Below, piece by piece: positions 41,710 through 50,346 of a stretch of 50,702 nucleotides of DNA. Origin of the DNA: Streptomyces capoamus (GTDB taxonomy: Bacteria > Actinomycetota > Actinomycetes > Streptomycetales > Streptomycetaceae). Numbering within the stretch: position 1 is the first letter of the stretch; the number at the start of each line of letters is the position of its first letter. The stretch lies in NCBI RefSeq assembly GCF_014654935.1, contig NZ_BNBF01000003.1, forward strand, positions 183,384 through 234,085, read 5' to 3'. A program made the translations under genes and the position numbers. The notes below the pieces were generated by a model. It made no database searches. It had not been told where the DNA came from and was given only the letters and a program-made list of their open reading frames with translations.

Positions 41710-42963
41710 TCAGGCCGGTGATGTCATCCCCGCCAGCCGGGCCGCGTCCGGACCGCGCCCGTCCGGGTCGAGCCGGACACGCAGGCTCTGCACGCTGCGG
41801 GCGACCCGGGCGGGGCTGTACGACACCGGGTGGCCGGTCCGGCGGGGCCGGCGGGGGAGCAGGTGCCTGAGTACCGCGGTCGCCTCCAGACGGGCCAGTG
41901 CGGCACCGAGGCAGTAGTGACCGCCCAGCCCGAAGGCCAGGTGCCGTGGCTGCCGGTCGAGCCGCAGCCGGTGCGGGTCGGGGAAGACACGCGGATCACG
42001 ATTGGCCGCGCCGAGCAGGACGAGGACCAGCGTGCCGCGCGGTACGGACGTCCCCGCGATCTCGGCGTCGGACAGGGCACAGCGGGGTGCCAGCTGGATC
42101 GGCGGGTCGAAGCGCAGCAGTTCCTCCACGGCCACGGCGCACGCCTGCTCCGAGTGGCCGGCGGCCGCGAGCCACGCCAGCTGGTCGGGATGCCGGAGCA
42201 GGGCGTACGTACCGTTGGCGATCAGGCCCACGGTCGTCTCGTAGCCGGCCGCGACGAGCTGCGCGCACGTGGCCACGGTCTCCGCCCGGGCCGGCCGGCC
42301 GTCGGCGTCCTGGGCGAGGGTGCGCAGGATTCCCGAGCCGGACGGCCGGCGCAGGGCCGCGCCGATGTCCCCCGCCAGCCGGACCCGCGCCCGCGCGATC
42401 CGCTCCCGTGTGCCGGGGTCGATCAGACCGGGCGGATCCATGCCGCGCACCAGCAGCTCGGCCGCCTGCGTGAACCGCGGGCGCAGGTCCTCCGGCACGC
42501 CGATGAGATCCGCGACCACCCCCGCGGACAGGGGCCGTGCGACGTCCGCGACGACGTCCGTCGTACCGGACCGTGCCGCCTCCCCGACGAGACGCGCCGC
42601 CCTCTCGTCGACCTCACGGCGCAGGACGAGGATCTCGCGCGCGGTGAAGGCGCGCCGTACGCGTTCGCGCTGCCGGGTGTGGCCCGGGGGGTCGGTCAGC
42701 AGGAAGGTGCGGGCCGGCACGCCGTAGCCGGTCCGGTCCTGGGCCGTCTGGGCGCCGTGGCCGAAGCGCGGGTCGCCCAGGACGGCCTTCGCCTCGGCGT
42801 GACCCAGTACGACGACGGCACCCGAGTCCGCGCGGTGCACCGGACCACTGGAACGGCGTACCTCTTCGTAGAAGCGGTACGGATCCCGCACGAATTCCTC
42901 CGTGCCGATATCGAAGGGCAATTGCCCGGCCAGACAGTCGATGAACGTATCGGATGCTTCCAT
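41710..42963 (-). CDS. Cytochrome P450 (biosynthetic type)
   Basis: 417 residues from ATG 42963. All diagnostic P450 parts are present: I-helix oxygen-binding AAGYETT (238-244), ExxR E281-L-L-R284 and heme loop FGLGGHYCLG with the thiolate ligand Cys351. The FLLTDPPGHTRQRERVRRAFT segment is typical of soluble actinobacterial P450s that work with separate ferredoxins; no ferredoxin gene is here. It diverges from the MFS-ACP-ketosynthase unit with only 69 bases between start codons. That argues for shared control and for a substrate delivered by that unit, possibly an ACP-bound acyl chain (inference). Confidence 0.95.
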   Translation of the reverse strand: MEASDTFIDCLAGQLPFDIGTEEFVRDPYRFYEEVRRSSGPVHRADSGAVVVLGHAEAKAVLGDPRFGHGAQTAQDRTGYGVPARTFLLTDPPGHTRQRERVRRAFTAREILVLRREVDERAARLVGEAARSGTTDVVADVARPLSAGVVADLIGVPEDLRPRFTQAAELLVRGMDPPGLIDPGTRERIARARVRLAGDIGAALRRPSGSGILRTLAQDADGRPARAETVATCAQLVAAGYETTVGLIANGTYALLRHPDQLAWLAAAGHSEQACAVAVEELLRFDPPIQLAPRCALSDAEIAGTSVPRGTLVLVLLGAANRDPRVFPDPHRLRLDRQPRHLAFGLGGHYCLGAALARLEATAVLRHLLPRRPRRTGHPVSYSPARVARSVQSLRVRLDPDGRGPDAARLAGMTSPA

Positions 42964-43032
42964 TCGGCCCCGGTCCCCTTGCCGTAGCGGCGGGCACGCA
43001 TTCCGGCCCACGCATTCTGATAAAGAGTGCAC

Positions 43033-44670
43033 ATGACGGCAGAACGCGGAACGGATGACGCGGCTTTTCACGCGGCTGCGCGAAGAACGCGAAGAACCCG
43101 AAGAACGCCGAGAAGGCGGACGACACCAAGTACGCGAAGACGTCGGGTGAGCGCCGGAGTGGTCTGCTCGGGGCTCTTTCTGCTGGGTATGGATCTCACC
43201 GTCCTCAACGTGGCGATCCCCGAACTGCAGACCGCCTTCGGTTCGTCCACGGGGCAGACCCAGTGGATCGTCGACGCCTACGCGCTCGTGCTGGGCGGCC
43301 TGGTGCTGACGGCAGGGGGCGTCACCGACCGGATCGGGCGCCGACGAGCCTTTCTCACCGGCCTGGTCACCTGCGGGTTCGCCTCCGTGGCCGGTGCGCT
43401 GGCCGCCGTGCCGTGGCAGCTGGTCCTCGCCCGTGGTGCCATGGGCGCGGGCGCGTCACTGATCATGCCCGCGACGCTTTCGCTGCTCACCGCCTTCTTC
43501 CCGGAGCGGGAGCCGCGGCGCCGGGCCATCGCCCTGTGGGCCGCCGTGGGCGGGGTGGGCGGTGCCCTCGGGCCGGTGATCGGGGGCTGGCTGGTCAGTC
43601 ACCACTCCTGGCGTGCGGTCTTCTGGCTGAACGTCCCCTGTGCCGCGGCCGTCGTCGCCCTCACGCTCCTCGTGGTCCCGGCACTGCCGCCCGCCCGCAG
43701 CGAGCCCGTCGACCTGCCGGGAACCGTCCTGTCCGCGACCGGGCTGCTGGCACTGGTCTGGGCGATCATCGAAGGGCCCGCCCGGGGGTGGACGAGTGCG
43801 CCGGTCCTCGCCGTGTCCGCGTTGGGCGCCGGGCTGCTGGCGGCCTTCGGGGTGTGGCTGCGGCGGGCGCCGGCAGCCATGCTGCCGCGGCACGTGATGC
43901 GCCGGGAGGTCACCGTCCCGGCCGCTGCCCTGGCCATGATGTCGTTCGCGATGTTCGGTGCCCTGTTCGTCATCTCCCTCTACCTCCAGGGCGTGCTCGG
44001 GTGCACACCGTGGGAGGCCGGGGTGCGCACGCTGCCGTTGCCGGGGTCCCTGATCGTCGGTGCGGGGCTGGCCGCGCTGCTCACAATGCGGCTGACCCAC
44101 CGGTCCGTCATGGCGGGCGGCCTCCTGGTGACCGCCGGTTCCTTCGTGCTGCTGTCCCGGACGACGACGGAGTCCGGTTACCCGCACCTGGCCGTCGTAC
44201 AGGTCCTCGCGGGCCTCGGGGCGGGGCTGACGGCCGCGGCCGGCACCGCCGCGGTGATGGAGAGCGTGGGGGAGTCGTACGCCGGTGTCGGCTCCGCCGT
44301 CAACGACGCCGGCCGCCAGGTCGGCGCCACCCTCGGCGTCGCCGTCCAGGGGTCCGTCCTGGCCACCGTCTACCGGGACCGGGTCGGCGACGCGCTCGCC
44401 CGTGCGGGGCTGGGTGGCCTGGCGCCCGCCGGCCGGGACAGCGTCGTCACGGCCGTGCGGGCGGGCCGGCAGGCCGCGCCCGCCGTGCGGCACCAGCTGC
44501 TGTCCGCCGCGACGGACGCGTTCGTCGCCGGCCTCAGCCGCAGCGCGGGGGTGGCGGCGCTGGTCGCCGTGGCCGGTGCGGCGGCCGTCTGGCGGGGGCT
44601 GCCCCGCCTCCCCGCGGTCCCCGCTGGGCCTCCCCCGGACAGGCGCGCGGCGCGCAGTGGTGCCGCGTAG
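43033..44670 (+). CDS. MFS exporter of the P450/ACP/ketosynthase locus
   Basis: 545 residues from ATG 43033; GTG 43027 and GTG 43147 are in frame. Residues 15-40 are an Arg/Thr tail encoded by a 9-base repeat, after which helix 1 reads GVVCSGLFLLGMDLTVLNVAIPELQTAFG. DHA2 exporter features: motif A TDRIGRRRAF, helix 5 AVGGVGGALGPVIGGWLVSHHSWRAVFWLNVP and about 14 helices. Probable export of the product made by the neighbouring P450, ACP and ketosynthase. The GTG at 43147 gives a conventional N-terminus and overlaps a small upstream reading frame by 4 bases, so the true start needs experiment. Confidence 0.9.
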   Translation: MTAERGTDDAAFHAAARRTRRTRRTPRRRTTPSTRRRRVSAGVVCSGLFLLGMDLTVLNVAIPELQTAFGSSTGQTQWIVDAYALVLGGLVLTAGGVTDRIGRRRAFLTGLVTCGFASVAGALAAVPWQLVLARGAMGAGASLIMPATLSLLTAFFPEREPRRRAIALWAAVGGVGGALGPVIGGWLVSHHSWRAVFWLNVPCAAAVVALTLLVVPALPPARSEPVDLPGTVLSATGLLALVWAIIEGPARGWTSAPVLAVSALGAGLLAAFGVWLRRAPAAMLPRHVMRREVTVPAAALAMMSFAMFGALFVISLYLQGVLGCTPWEAGVRTLPLPGSLIVGAGLAALLTMRLTHRSVMAGGLLVTAGSFVLLSRTTTESGYPHLAVVQVLAGLGAGLTAAAGTAAVMESVGESYAGVGSAVNDAGRQVGATLGVAVQGSVLATVYRDRVGDALARAGLGGLAPAGRDSVVTAVRAGRQAAPAVRHQLLSAATDAFVAGLSRSAGVAALVAVAGAAAVWRGLPRLPAVPAGPPPDRRAARSGAA

Positions 44671-44782
44671 ACCACTCCGGTCATTGTTCTCCGACACGCG
44701 CCGCCGCTTACCCGGCGGGCCCGTCCCGGGTGCGCTTTGCTGGCGGTCCGCCTATTCGAACTTTTCTTCCCGGGGAGAATTC

Positions 44783-45091
44783 TTGGCCGACCAGCTGATC
44801 GTCGACACGCTTGTCCGTCTCATCGTCTCGCACTTCGAAATGGACCCGGCGCAATTGAGTGCCGACAGCAACCTGCAACACCTCGGGCTCGACTCGATCG
44901 CCCTGGCGGAACTGCTCGTCGTGGTGGAGGAGGAGACCGGCATCGACGTCCCCCTCACCGACGAGGCCATGCCGGCGGGGCCCGAGGTCACCCTCGGTGC
45001 GGTGGCCGACTACGTGGCCCGGTTCGCCGACGACTCCACCCGCGCCGTTCTGCACGCCCTGGCCGCCGCGCCGGCGGACGTGGACGCATGA
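44783..45091 (+). CDS. Acyl carrier protein
   Basis: 102 residues from a TTG at 44783, chosen because GGGGAG at 44772-44777 lies 5 bases upstream. The 4'-phosphopantetheine attachment motif is LGLDSIALAEL with Ser38, inside the usual four-helix ACP (IVDTLVRLIVSHFEMDPAQLSADSN, then VVVEEETGIDVPLTDEAM). Slightly longer than fatty-acid ACPs (about 80 residues), with a C-terminal tail after VADYVARFADD. It carries the acyl intermediate for the ketosynthase. Its stop codon overlaps the ketosynthase ATG by 4 bases (ATGA), indicating matched production of the two proteins. Confidence 0.92.
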   Translation: MADQLIVDTLVRLIVSHFEMDPAQLSADSNLQHLGLDSIALAELLVVVEEETGIDVPLTDEAMPAGPEVTLGAVADYVARFADDSTRAVLHALAAAPADVDA

Positions 45092-46311
45092 ACAGGTCCC
45101 AGGCCGTCGTCACGGGCGTCGGTCTGGTCACCCCGGCAGGGGTCGGCGCCGGCCCGACCTGGCGGCGGCTGTGTGCGGGGGCACCGACGGCGTCCACCGA
45201 CCCCGGACTCGCCGGCCTGCCCGTGGACTTCGGCTGCCGGGTCGACGACGGGGAACTCGCCGCCGCGCTCGGACGCGGGCTGCGCTGGCGCACCGACCGT
45301 TTCATCCACCTGGCCCTCGTCGCGGCGCGCGAAGCCGTCCGGGACGCCGGTCTGCGACCGGGGGAGTGGGACGCCGACCGGGTCGCCGTGGTCATCGGGG
45401 TGGGCAGCAGTAGCCACGACACCGACGTGCACGTCCTGCGCTGCCTGACGTCCGGCGCGTACCAGAAGATCTCACCGACCACGGTGCCGCGGGCCCTGCC
45501 CAACATGGCCGCCGGTGAGGTCGCCGCCGACCTGGGCGCGAGAGGAGCCGGTTTCGGCGTCAGTACCGCCTGCGCGTCCGGCGCCACCGCCATCGGCATC
45601 GGCCGGCAGCTGCTGGCCGCCGGCATGTGCGACATCGCGCTGGTCGGCGGGGCGGAGAGCGCCTGCGGGCCGCTGTCCAGCGTGGGGTTCTGGCGGCTGG
45701 GCGCACTGTCCACCCGCTGCCACGACCCGCAGGGTGCCTCGCGGCCCTTCGATGCCGAGCGGGACGGCTTCGTCCTCGGCGAGGGGGCCGCCGTACTCGT
45801 GCTGGAGCGTGCGGAACACGCACGTGCCCGCGGCGCCCCGGGGAAAGCCGTCCTGTCCGGGTTCGGCGCCACCAGCGACGCCCACCACCCGACCAGCCCG
45901 CCCCCCGAGGGCGGGGGCGCCGAACGCGCGGTGCGGGCAGCGTTGGCCGAGGCCGGCCTGGCGCCCGGCGACATCGACCACGTCAACGCGCATGCCACGT
46001 CGACGCCGTTGAACGACCGCGTGGAGGCCGCGGTCCTGCGCCGGGTCTTCCGCCGGCCGCCGCCCGTCACCGCCACCAAGAGCGTCCTGGGACACTCCCT
46101 GGGGGCCGCGGGCGCCGTCGAGGCCGCGGTGTGCGTGCTGACCCTGCACCACCAGACCATCCACCCGACCGCCAACCTCGGCACGCCCGAACCCGGCATC
46201 GACCTCGACGTCGTCACCAAGGCCGCTCGTGCCTGCCGGGTCGACGCGGTCCTGAGCACCTCGTTCGGCTTCGGCGGCCAGAACGCCGTCCTCGTCCTCC
46301 AGGCCCCCTGA
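45088..46311 (+). CDS. Beta-ketoacyl-ACP synthase (FabF/KAS II-like)
   Basis: 407 residues from ATG 45088, overlapping the ACP stop. The catalytic triad is complete: Cys162 in VSTACASGATAIG, His302 in VNAHATSTPLND and His336 with Lys331 in KSVLGHSLGAAGAVEA. It also has GEGAAVLVLER and the terminal SFGFGGQNAVLVL. It is of elongating, decarboxylating type with no deviation from active-site consensus. No malonyltransferase, ketoreductase or chain-length factor is nearby, so it must use partners from primary metabolism or perform a single condensation. It ends the MFS-ACP-KS unit. Confidence 0.95.
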   Translation: MNRSQAVVTGVGLVTPAGVGAGPTWRRLCAGAPTASTDPGLAGLPVDFGCRVDDGELAAALGRGLRWRTDRFIHLALVAAREAVRDAGLRPGEWDADRVAVVIGVGSSSHDTDVHVLRCLTSGAYQKISPTTVPRALPNMAAGEVAADLGARGAGFGVSTACASGATAIGIGRQLLAAGMCDIALVGGAESACGPLSSVGFWRLGALSTRCHDPQGASRPFDAERDGFVLGEGAAVLVLERAEHARARGAPGKAVLSGFGATSDAHHPTSPPPEGGGAERAVRAALAEAGLAPGDIDHVNAHATSTPLNDRVEAAVLRRVFRRPPPVTATKSVLGHSLGAAGAVEAAVCVLTLHHQTIHPTANLGTPEPGIDLDVVTKAARACRVDAVLSTSFGFGGQNAVLVLQAP

Positions 46312-46330
46312 CGGCGGGGACGACCTCCTT

Positions 46331-46344
46331 CCACCGGTCGGTGG
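46331..46344 (+). terminator. Short hairpin after the ketosynthase gene
   Basis: CCACCG-gt-CGGTGG, 19 bases after the stop codon. Short stem and tight loop; termination activity is uncertain. Confidence 0.3.
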
Positions 46345-46441
46345 CGTCGGCGCCCGTGAGACGGCAGCGGTCGCGGACGTGGACGATCACGCCGTGGCCG
46401 CCGTCGGCCGGCGCGTGCGCCGTGTCACGCCCGAGCGGTGG

Positions 46442-47458
46442 TCAGGGCTTGAGCAGGGTCTTGATGGCCCGGCGCTCGTCCATCGCCTTGTACCCCTCGG
46501 CGACCTGGTCCAGGGGGAGGGTCAGGTCGAAGACCTTGCCCGGGTCGATCCGGCCGGACAGGACGCGGTCGATCAGGTCGGGCAGGTAGCGGCGGACGGG
46601 TGCGGGACCGCCGCGCAGCCCGACCTGGGAGAAGAACAGCTCCTGGCCGTCCACGGCCACCTCGTGCGGGACGCCGACGAAGCCGACGTTGCCGCCGGGC
46701 CGCGCGGAGTGCAGGGCCTGCCGCATGGCCTCGGGCGTGCCCACGCATTCCAGCACCGAATCGGCGCCGATGCCGTCCGTGAGGTCCTTGACGCGGGCGA
46801 CGCCTTCATCGCCGCGTTCGCTGATGACGTCGGTGGCCCCGAACTCGCGGGCGAGCCTCTGCCGGGACTCGTGCCGGCTCATGGCGATGATCCGCTCGGC
46901 GCCCTGTTCCCTGGCGGCGATGACCCCGCACAGGCCGACCGCTCCGTCGCCGACCACGACGGCCGTGGAGCCGGGCCTCACCTCGGCGGCCAGGGCGGCG
47001 TACCAGCCGGTGCCCATCACGTCCGAGACGGCGAGCAGGCTGGGCACGAGGTCGCCGGCCGGGTGCTCGTCCGTGGCGACCAGGGTGCCGTGGGCGTTGG
47101 GGATGCGGACGTAGTCGGCCTGGCAGGTGCTCATGAACTCGCGGTTCAGACAGCTGGACTGCCAGCCGTTGCGGCAGTTCGCGCAGGTGTTGTCCGAGGT
47201 GGCGAAGGAGCCGACCACGAACTGCCCCGGCGTGACGTGAGTGACCTCGCTGCCGACCTCCTCGACGATGCCGACGTACTCGTGACCCATCGGGTGGGGG
47301 TCGCCGATGGGCTCCGCGCCGCGGTACGGCCACAGGTCCGAGCCGCACACGCAGGTGGCCACCGTGCGGATGATCGCATCGGTCGGCCGGCTGATCCTCG
47401 GGTCGTCCAGGTTCTCGAAGCGCACGTCGCCGGGCGCGTGGATGACTGCTCCGCGCAT
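46442..47458 (-). CDS. Zinc-dependent alcohol dehydrogenase family protein
   Basis: 338 residues from ATG 47458, with GAAGGAAG upstream. Medium-chain dehydrogenase/reductase: catalytic zinc ligands in TCVCGSDLWPYRG (Cys) and GHEYVGIVEEVG (His, Glu). A structural zinc-type cluster CANCRNGWQSSCLN follows, lacking one of the usual four Cys. The Rossmann motif is VVVGDGAVGLCGVIAA. The QLGLRGGPAPVRRY-like late region is typical of the glutathione-independent formaldehyde/threonine-dehydrogenase-like group. NAD(P)-dependent alcohol or aldehyde conversion is expected; the substrate is unknown. Although close to the ketosynthase it is convergent, so membership of that locus is doubtful. Confidence 0.92.
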   Translation of the reverse strand: MRGAVIHAPGDVRFENLDDPRISRPTDAIIRTVATCVCGSDLWPYRGAEPIGDPHPMGHEYVGIVEEVGSEVTHVTPGQFVVGSFATSDNTCANCRNGWQSSCLNREFMSTCQADYVRIPNAHGTLVATDEHPAGDLVPSLLAVSDVMGTGWYAALAAEVRPGSTAVVVGDGAVGLCGVIAAREQGAERIIAMSRHESRQRLAREFGATDVISERGDEGVARVKDLTDGIGADSVLECVGTPEAMRQALHSARPGGNVGFVGVPHEVAVDGQELFFSQVGLRGGPAPVRRYLPDLIDRVLSGRIDPGKVFDLTLPLDQVAEGYKAMDERRAIKTLLKP

Positions 47459-47557
47459 GGTGGGTCTTCCTTCGGTACGAGGGTCTCGTGCCGCAGCCCC
47501 GGGTCACGGACGGCTGCTCACGGTCGAGCCTCACACCGCGGCGCCTGCCCGAAAAGC

Positions 47558-47604
47558 GGAGGAATCCATCCGGGGAGCGAAACGTCCCGGGGAGGCATTC
47601 CTCC
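47558..47604 (-). terminator. Hairpin region behind the xylanase gene
   Basis: GGAGGAAT (47558-47565) pairs with ATTCCTCC (47597-47604), with further C/G-rich pairing inside. It lies about 140 bases beyond the xylanase stop, in the 282-base gap before the dehydrogenase gene, which otherwise holds nothing I can support. Confidence 0.5.
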
Positions 47605-47740
47605 CTCCCCTCGCCACCGGGCGCCGGGCCGTGCCGCGAGGAGGTCGCCCTGTCGGCCGGTACCGGCACCTGCGGCAGCGCGGCCGCGGCCCCCGCACCT
47701 CCTGGACGGCCTCCCCGCCACTGGCGATCCGGGCCGCCTG

Positions 47741-48754
47741 TCAGCCGGTGCTGCAGGAGACCGTGGGCCAGGTCCAGTTGCCGTTGGGCTGAATGGTGAC
47801 GCCCCAGTTGTCGCCGTTGCCGTTGGGTTTGGCGACCAGTACCTGGCTGCTGGGATAGCCGGCGCTGACGTTCCAGGTGGAGAGGACCTTGGCCGGGGAC
47901 GGCACGTTCATCGTCACCGTCCAGTTGCTGGAGCCGGAGACGGCGACGTTGAGGTTGTACCGGTCGCCCCACTGCTGGCCGGCCGACAGCGTCGCGGAGC
48001 AGCCGCTGCCACCGCCTCCGCCACCGCCCGAACCGGCGCCGTCCACCGTGATGTTGGAGCTGCCGCTGCTCTGGTACCCCTCGGTGGCGAGGATCATGTA
48101 GTAGTTGAAGCTGCCCAGGGGCATGCCGGCGCGGGCCCAGGCGTCGAAGTGGTTGCCGGTGGTGATGGTGCCGCCGGTCCGCCTGGTCTGCCGGACGCTC
48201 CAGTACTGGTTGAAGGTCTTGTTGCCTTCCACGGAGGGCGCGTTGTAGCGGGTCGTCTGGTAGATGTCGTACGTGCCGCCGTCACTGGTGACCGTGCCCT
48301 TGTAGGTGCCGGTCGGCCGGTAGGTGCCCCAGTTGTCGACGATGTAGTACTCCACCAGTGGGTTCGAGGTCCATCCGTAGAGCGAGAGGTAGGCGTTGCC
48401 GGACGGGTTGAAGGTGCCCGAGTAGGTCACCGCCCTGCGGCCGCCGTTGCTCCAGCCCTTGCCGGCGACGAAGTTGCCGGTGTTCCGCCAGGACGTGCTG
48501 TAGTTGCCCCCGGAGCCCAGGTTCATCGAGACCGTTCCCGGGGAGTCCGTCCAGAACGAGTAGTAGTAGCCGTTGTTCGTCCCGGTCTGGTTGCTGGTGA
48601 TGACCGTGTCGGCCTGGGCGGTGCCGGGCAGCGTCAGCGCGGCCACGCCGACCAGCAGCATGGTGCAGGCGCTGCTGACGAACAGCCTGAAACGGCCGAA
48701 CACGCCTGGCCGGCCGGCCCGTCGGCGCGCCGGGCGTAAGAGCGCGTCCTTCAT
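47741..48754 (-). CDS. xlnB: Endo-1,4-beta-xylanase, GH11 with CBM2 (XlnB type)
   Basis: 337 residues from ATG 48754, behind GAGGAGGAGGAAGC. The signal peptide ends PGTAQA-D49. The GH11 jelly roll (about 49-235) has [14 protein letters not shown], nucleophile Glu135 in [13 protein letters not shown] and acid/base Glu225 in [17 protein letters not shown] Gly linker leads to a C-terminal family 2 carbohydrate-binding module (about 252-337: [49 protein letters not shown]) with bounding Cys residues. Length and order match Streptomyces lividans XlnB as I remember it. It hydrolyses xylan outside the cell. The promoter and CGAA/TTCG boxes lie just upstream. Confidence 0.97.
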   Translation of the reverse strand: MKDALLRPARRRAGRPGVFGRFRLFVSSACTMLLVGVAALTLPGTAQADTVITSNQTGTNNGYYYSFWTDSPGTVSMNLGSGGNYSTSWRNTGNFVAGKGWSNGGRRAVTYSGTFNPSGNAYLSLYGWTSNPLVEYYIVDNWGTYRPTGTYKGTVTSDGGTYDIYQTTRYNAPSVEGNKTFNQYWSVRQTRRTGGTITTGNHFDAWARAGMPLGSFNYYMILATEGYQSSGSSNITVDGAGSGGGGGGGSGCSATLSAGQQWGDRYNLNVAVSGSSNWTVTMNVPSPAKVLSTWNVSAGYPSSQVLVAKPNGNGDNWGVTIQPNGNWTWPTVSCSTG

Positions 48755-48794
48755 GCTTCCTCCTCCTCGCACGGTGGCCCCCCTTGTCGGCGAC

Positions 48795-48823
48795 AGTGTT
48801 GGACGGCCCTGATGGACTGTCAA
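48795..48823 (-). promoter_or_regulatory. Candidate xylanase promoter
   Basis: On the minus strand: -35 TTGACA (48823-48818, perfect), 17-bp spacer, -10 AACACT (48800-48795, weak). The distance to the ATG at 48754 leaves a short leader containing the GAGGAGGAGG ribosome site. Confidence 0.55.
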
Positions 48824-48826
48824 CGA

Positions 48827-48986
48827 TTTCGACAGGAATTCCGAAACATTAGCCGCAGCCCACTCGTCGGCCACGTGCCAGGTCTAGCTGCTCAGGGCAC
48901 TTCTACGCGAAGCCGAAGTCCTGAGGCTTCCGCCGAGCTCATCGAGTGAGGCCCATGGAGAGGGATCTGAATTTCCGAATGTTTCG
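48827..48986. promoter_or_regulatory. CGAA/TTCG boxes upstream of the xylanase gene
   Basis: Three elements: TTTCG (48827-48831) facing CGAAA (48842-48846) as an inverted pair; CGAAACATTAG (48842-48852); and CGAATGTTTCG (48976-48986). The last is CGAA-n3-TTCG and matches the xylanase-promoter element CGAAACTTTCG at 9 of 11 positions. They lie upstream of the -35 hexamer. The 255-base gap to anmK contains no gene. Confidence 0.5.
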
Positions 48987-49009
48987 ATGTCGGGAACGAC
49001 TTGCTGCGG

Positions 49010-50185
49010 TCAGTGGACGATCCGCAGCCGGCGCGGCGGCTGTGTCACGGGCTCGGGCAGGCGCAAGGGCTCCAGGCCGGGGGTGATGCTGCCGAGCAGG
49101 GTGGCTCGGCGGGCGCCGGTGGCGCTGGGGTGGGTGCCGGGCAGACCGTGCACCGTCAGGAAACCCAGGACGGCGAACGCGAGGGCCTCCTTGGCGTCGG
49201 AGGGCAGGCCCAACTCGTCACTGGGGCGCACCGGTACCCCGGGCAGTTCCTCGGTGATCATGCGCATGAGCACGGGGTTGCGGGTGCCGCCGCCGGAGGC
49301 GACGAGACGGGTGACCCCATGGGTACGGCAGGCGTCGGCCACCGTGACGGCGGTCAGCCGGGTGAGCGTGGCCAGCACGTCGTCGGGCGCGGGCGTGGGC
49401 GTGGGTACGGCGTCGAGGGCCCGCTCCAGGTAGGGCAGGTGGAAGTGTTCCTTGCCGGTGGTCTTCGGGGCGGCCCTGCGGTAGTACGGGTCGTCCAGGA
49501 GGACACGGAGCAGCTCGGGGCGCACCCGGCCGGCGGCGGCCCGCCGCCCGTCCGCGTCGTAGGCCGCTGCGCCCCCGGTGAAATGGTGGACGGCCGCGTC
49601 GAGCAGGGCATTGGCCGGACCGGTGTCGAAGGCCAGCGGATCGGCGCCGGGCGCCAGGACGGTGACGTTGGCGATGCCGCCGAGGTTCAGGGCCGCGGGG
49701 GTGCCGGGCAGACCGCGCAGCAGCAGGGTGTCGGTCATCCCGACGAGCGGGGCACCCTGACCGCCGGCCGCTACGTCCCGGCTGCGCAGGTCGGAGACGA
49801 CCGGCAGCCCGGTGGCCTCGGCGATCCAGGCCGGCTGCCCGAGCTGCAGCGTGCCACGGACGATGCCGTCCTCCACCCAGTGGTGGACCGTCTGCCCGTG
49901 CGAGACCACCAGGTCCGCGACGCCCCCGCACAGCTCCCGCAGGGCGCGCGCGGCCGCACCGGCGAAGGCCTGCCCGATACCGCTGTCCAGTGCACAGACC
50001 GCCTGCGTGGTCGTGACCGCGGGCGGCAAGCAGGCGGCCACGCGGGCGCGCAGCTCGTCAGGGTAGGGCACGGCCAGGTGTCCGAGGGGCCGCAGGAGCA
50101 GGGCATCGCCGTCCAGGACCAGATCCGCGGCTGCCGATTCGATCGCGTCGTGGGACGTGCCCGACATGAGGCCGATCACCCGCAT
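49010..50185 (-). CDS. anmK: Anhydro-N-acetylmuramic acid kinase
   Basis: 391 residues from ATG 50185. The ASKHA-fold kinase begins MRVIGLMSGTSHDAIESAAADL, the AnmK phosphate-1 signature (usual GLMSGTS-x-DG). It has VSHGQTVHHW, the GIAN adenine-side motif LNLGGIANVTVL, FDTGPANALLDAA and the late GGGTRNP...R-M. AnmK converts 1,6-anhydro-MurNAc plus ATP and water to MurNAc-6-phosphate during peptidoglycan recycling. SGTSHDAI replaces the commoner SGTSxDGI with Ala for Gly. The upstream gene on the same strand encodes a sodium:solute symporter, a likely uptake partner. Confidence 0.96.
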   Translation of the reverse strand: MRVIGLMSGTSHDAIESAAADLVLDGDALLLRPLGHLAVPYPDELRARVAACLPPAVTTTQAVCALDSGIGQAFAGAAARALRELCGGVADLVVSHGQTVHHWVEDGIVRGTLQLGQPAWIAEATGLPVVSDLRSRDVAAGGQGAPLVGMTDTLLLRGLPGTPAALNLGGIANVTVLAPGADPLAFDTGPANALLDAAVHHFTGGAAAYDADGRRAAAGRVRPELLRVLLDDPYYRRAAPKTTGKEHFHLPYLERALDAVPTPTPAPDDVLATLTRLTAVTVADACRTHGVTRLVASGGGTRNPVLMRMITEELPGVPVRPSDELGLPSDAKEALAFAVLGFLTVHGLPGTHPSATGARRATLLGSITPGLEPLRLPEPVTQPPRRLRIVH

Positions 50186-50266
50186 GGCGCCGCCCGTTCG
50201 GCGGGCGCGGACGGCTGCGGCCGGGACATGGTGCCTCCTCGGGGTCGGGTCCTACCGACGTGGACC

Positions 50267-50345
50267 GTCGTGGCCCGTGGCGTCGGCGGGGTCGGTCGTG
50301 GCCCGTGGCGTCGGCGCGGCCGGTCGGGCGGGTGGCGCCGGCGCG
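50267..50345. repeat. 28-bp tandem repeat between anmK and the symporter gene
   Basis: A 22-base block GTCGTGGCCCGTGGCGTCGG(CG) at 50267-50288 recurs at 50295-50316, giving a 28-bp period. A degenerate third copy starts at 50323. It fills the gap between the symporter stop and the anmK start. Confidence 0.75.
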
Positions 50346-50346
50346 G

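Noticed and set aside
46312-46441. A short coding-like stretch behind the ketosynthase gene
   Set aside because: It reads for about 40 codons in one frame but has no start and runs into the convergent dehydrogenase gene; too short to separate from chance at this GC content.
46442-47458. Zinc dehydrogenase as a member of the P450/ACP/ketosynthase locus
   Set aside because: It is convergent with the ketosynthase gene and its family is a general oxidoreductase; no overlap or shared promoter supports membership.
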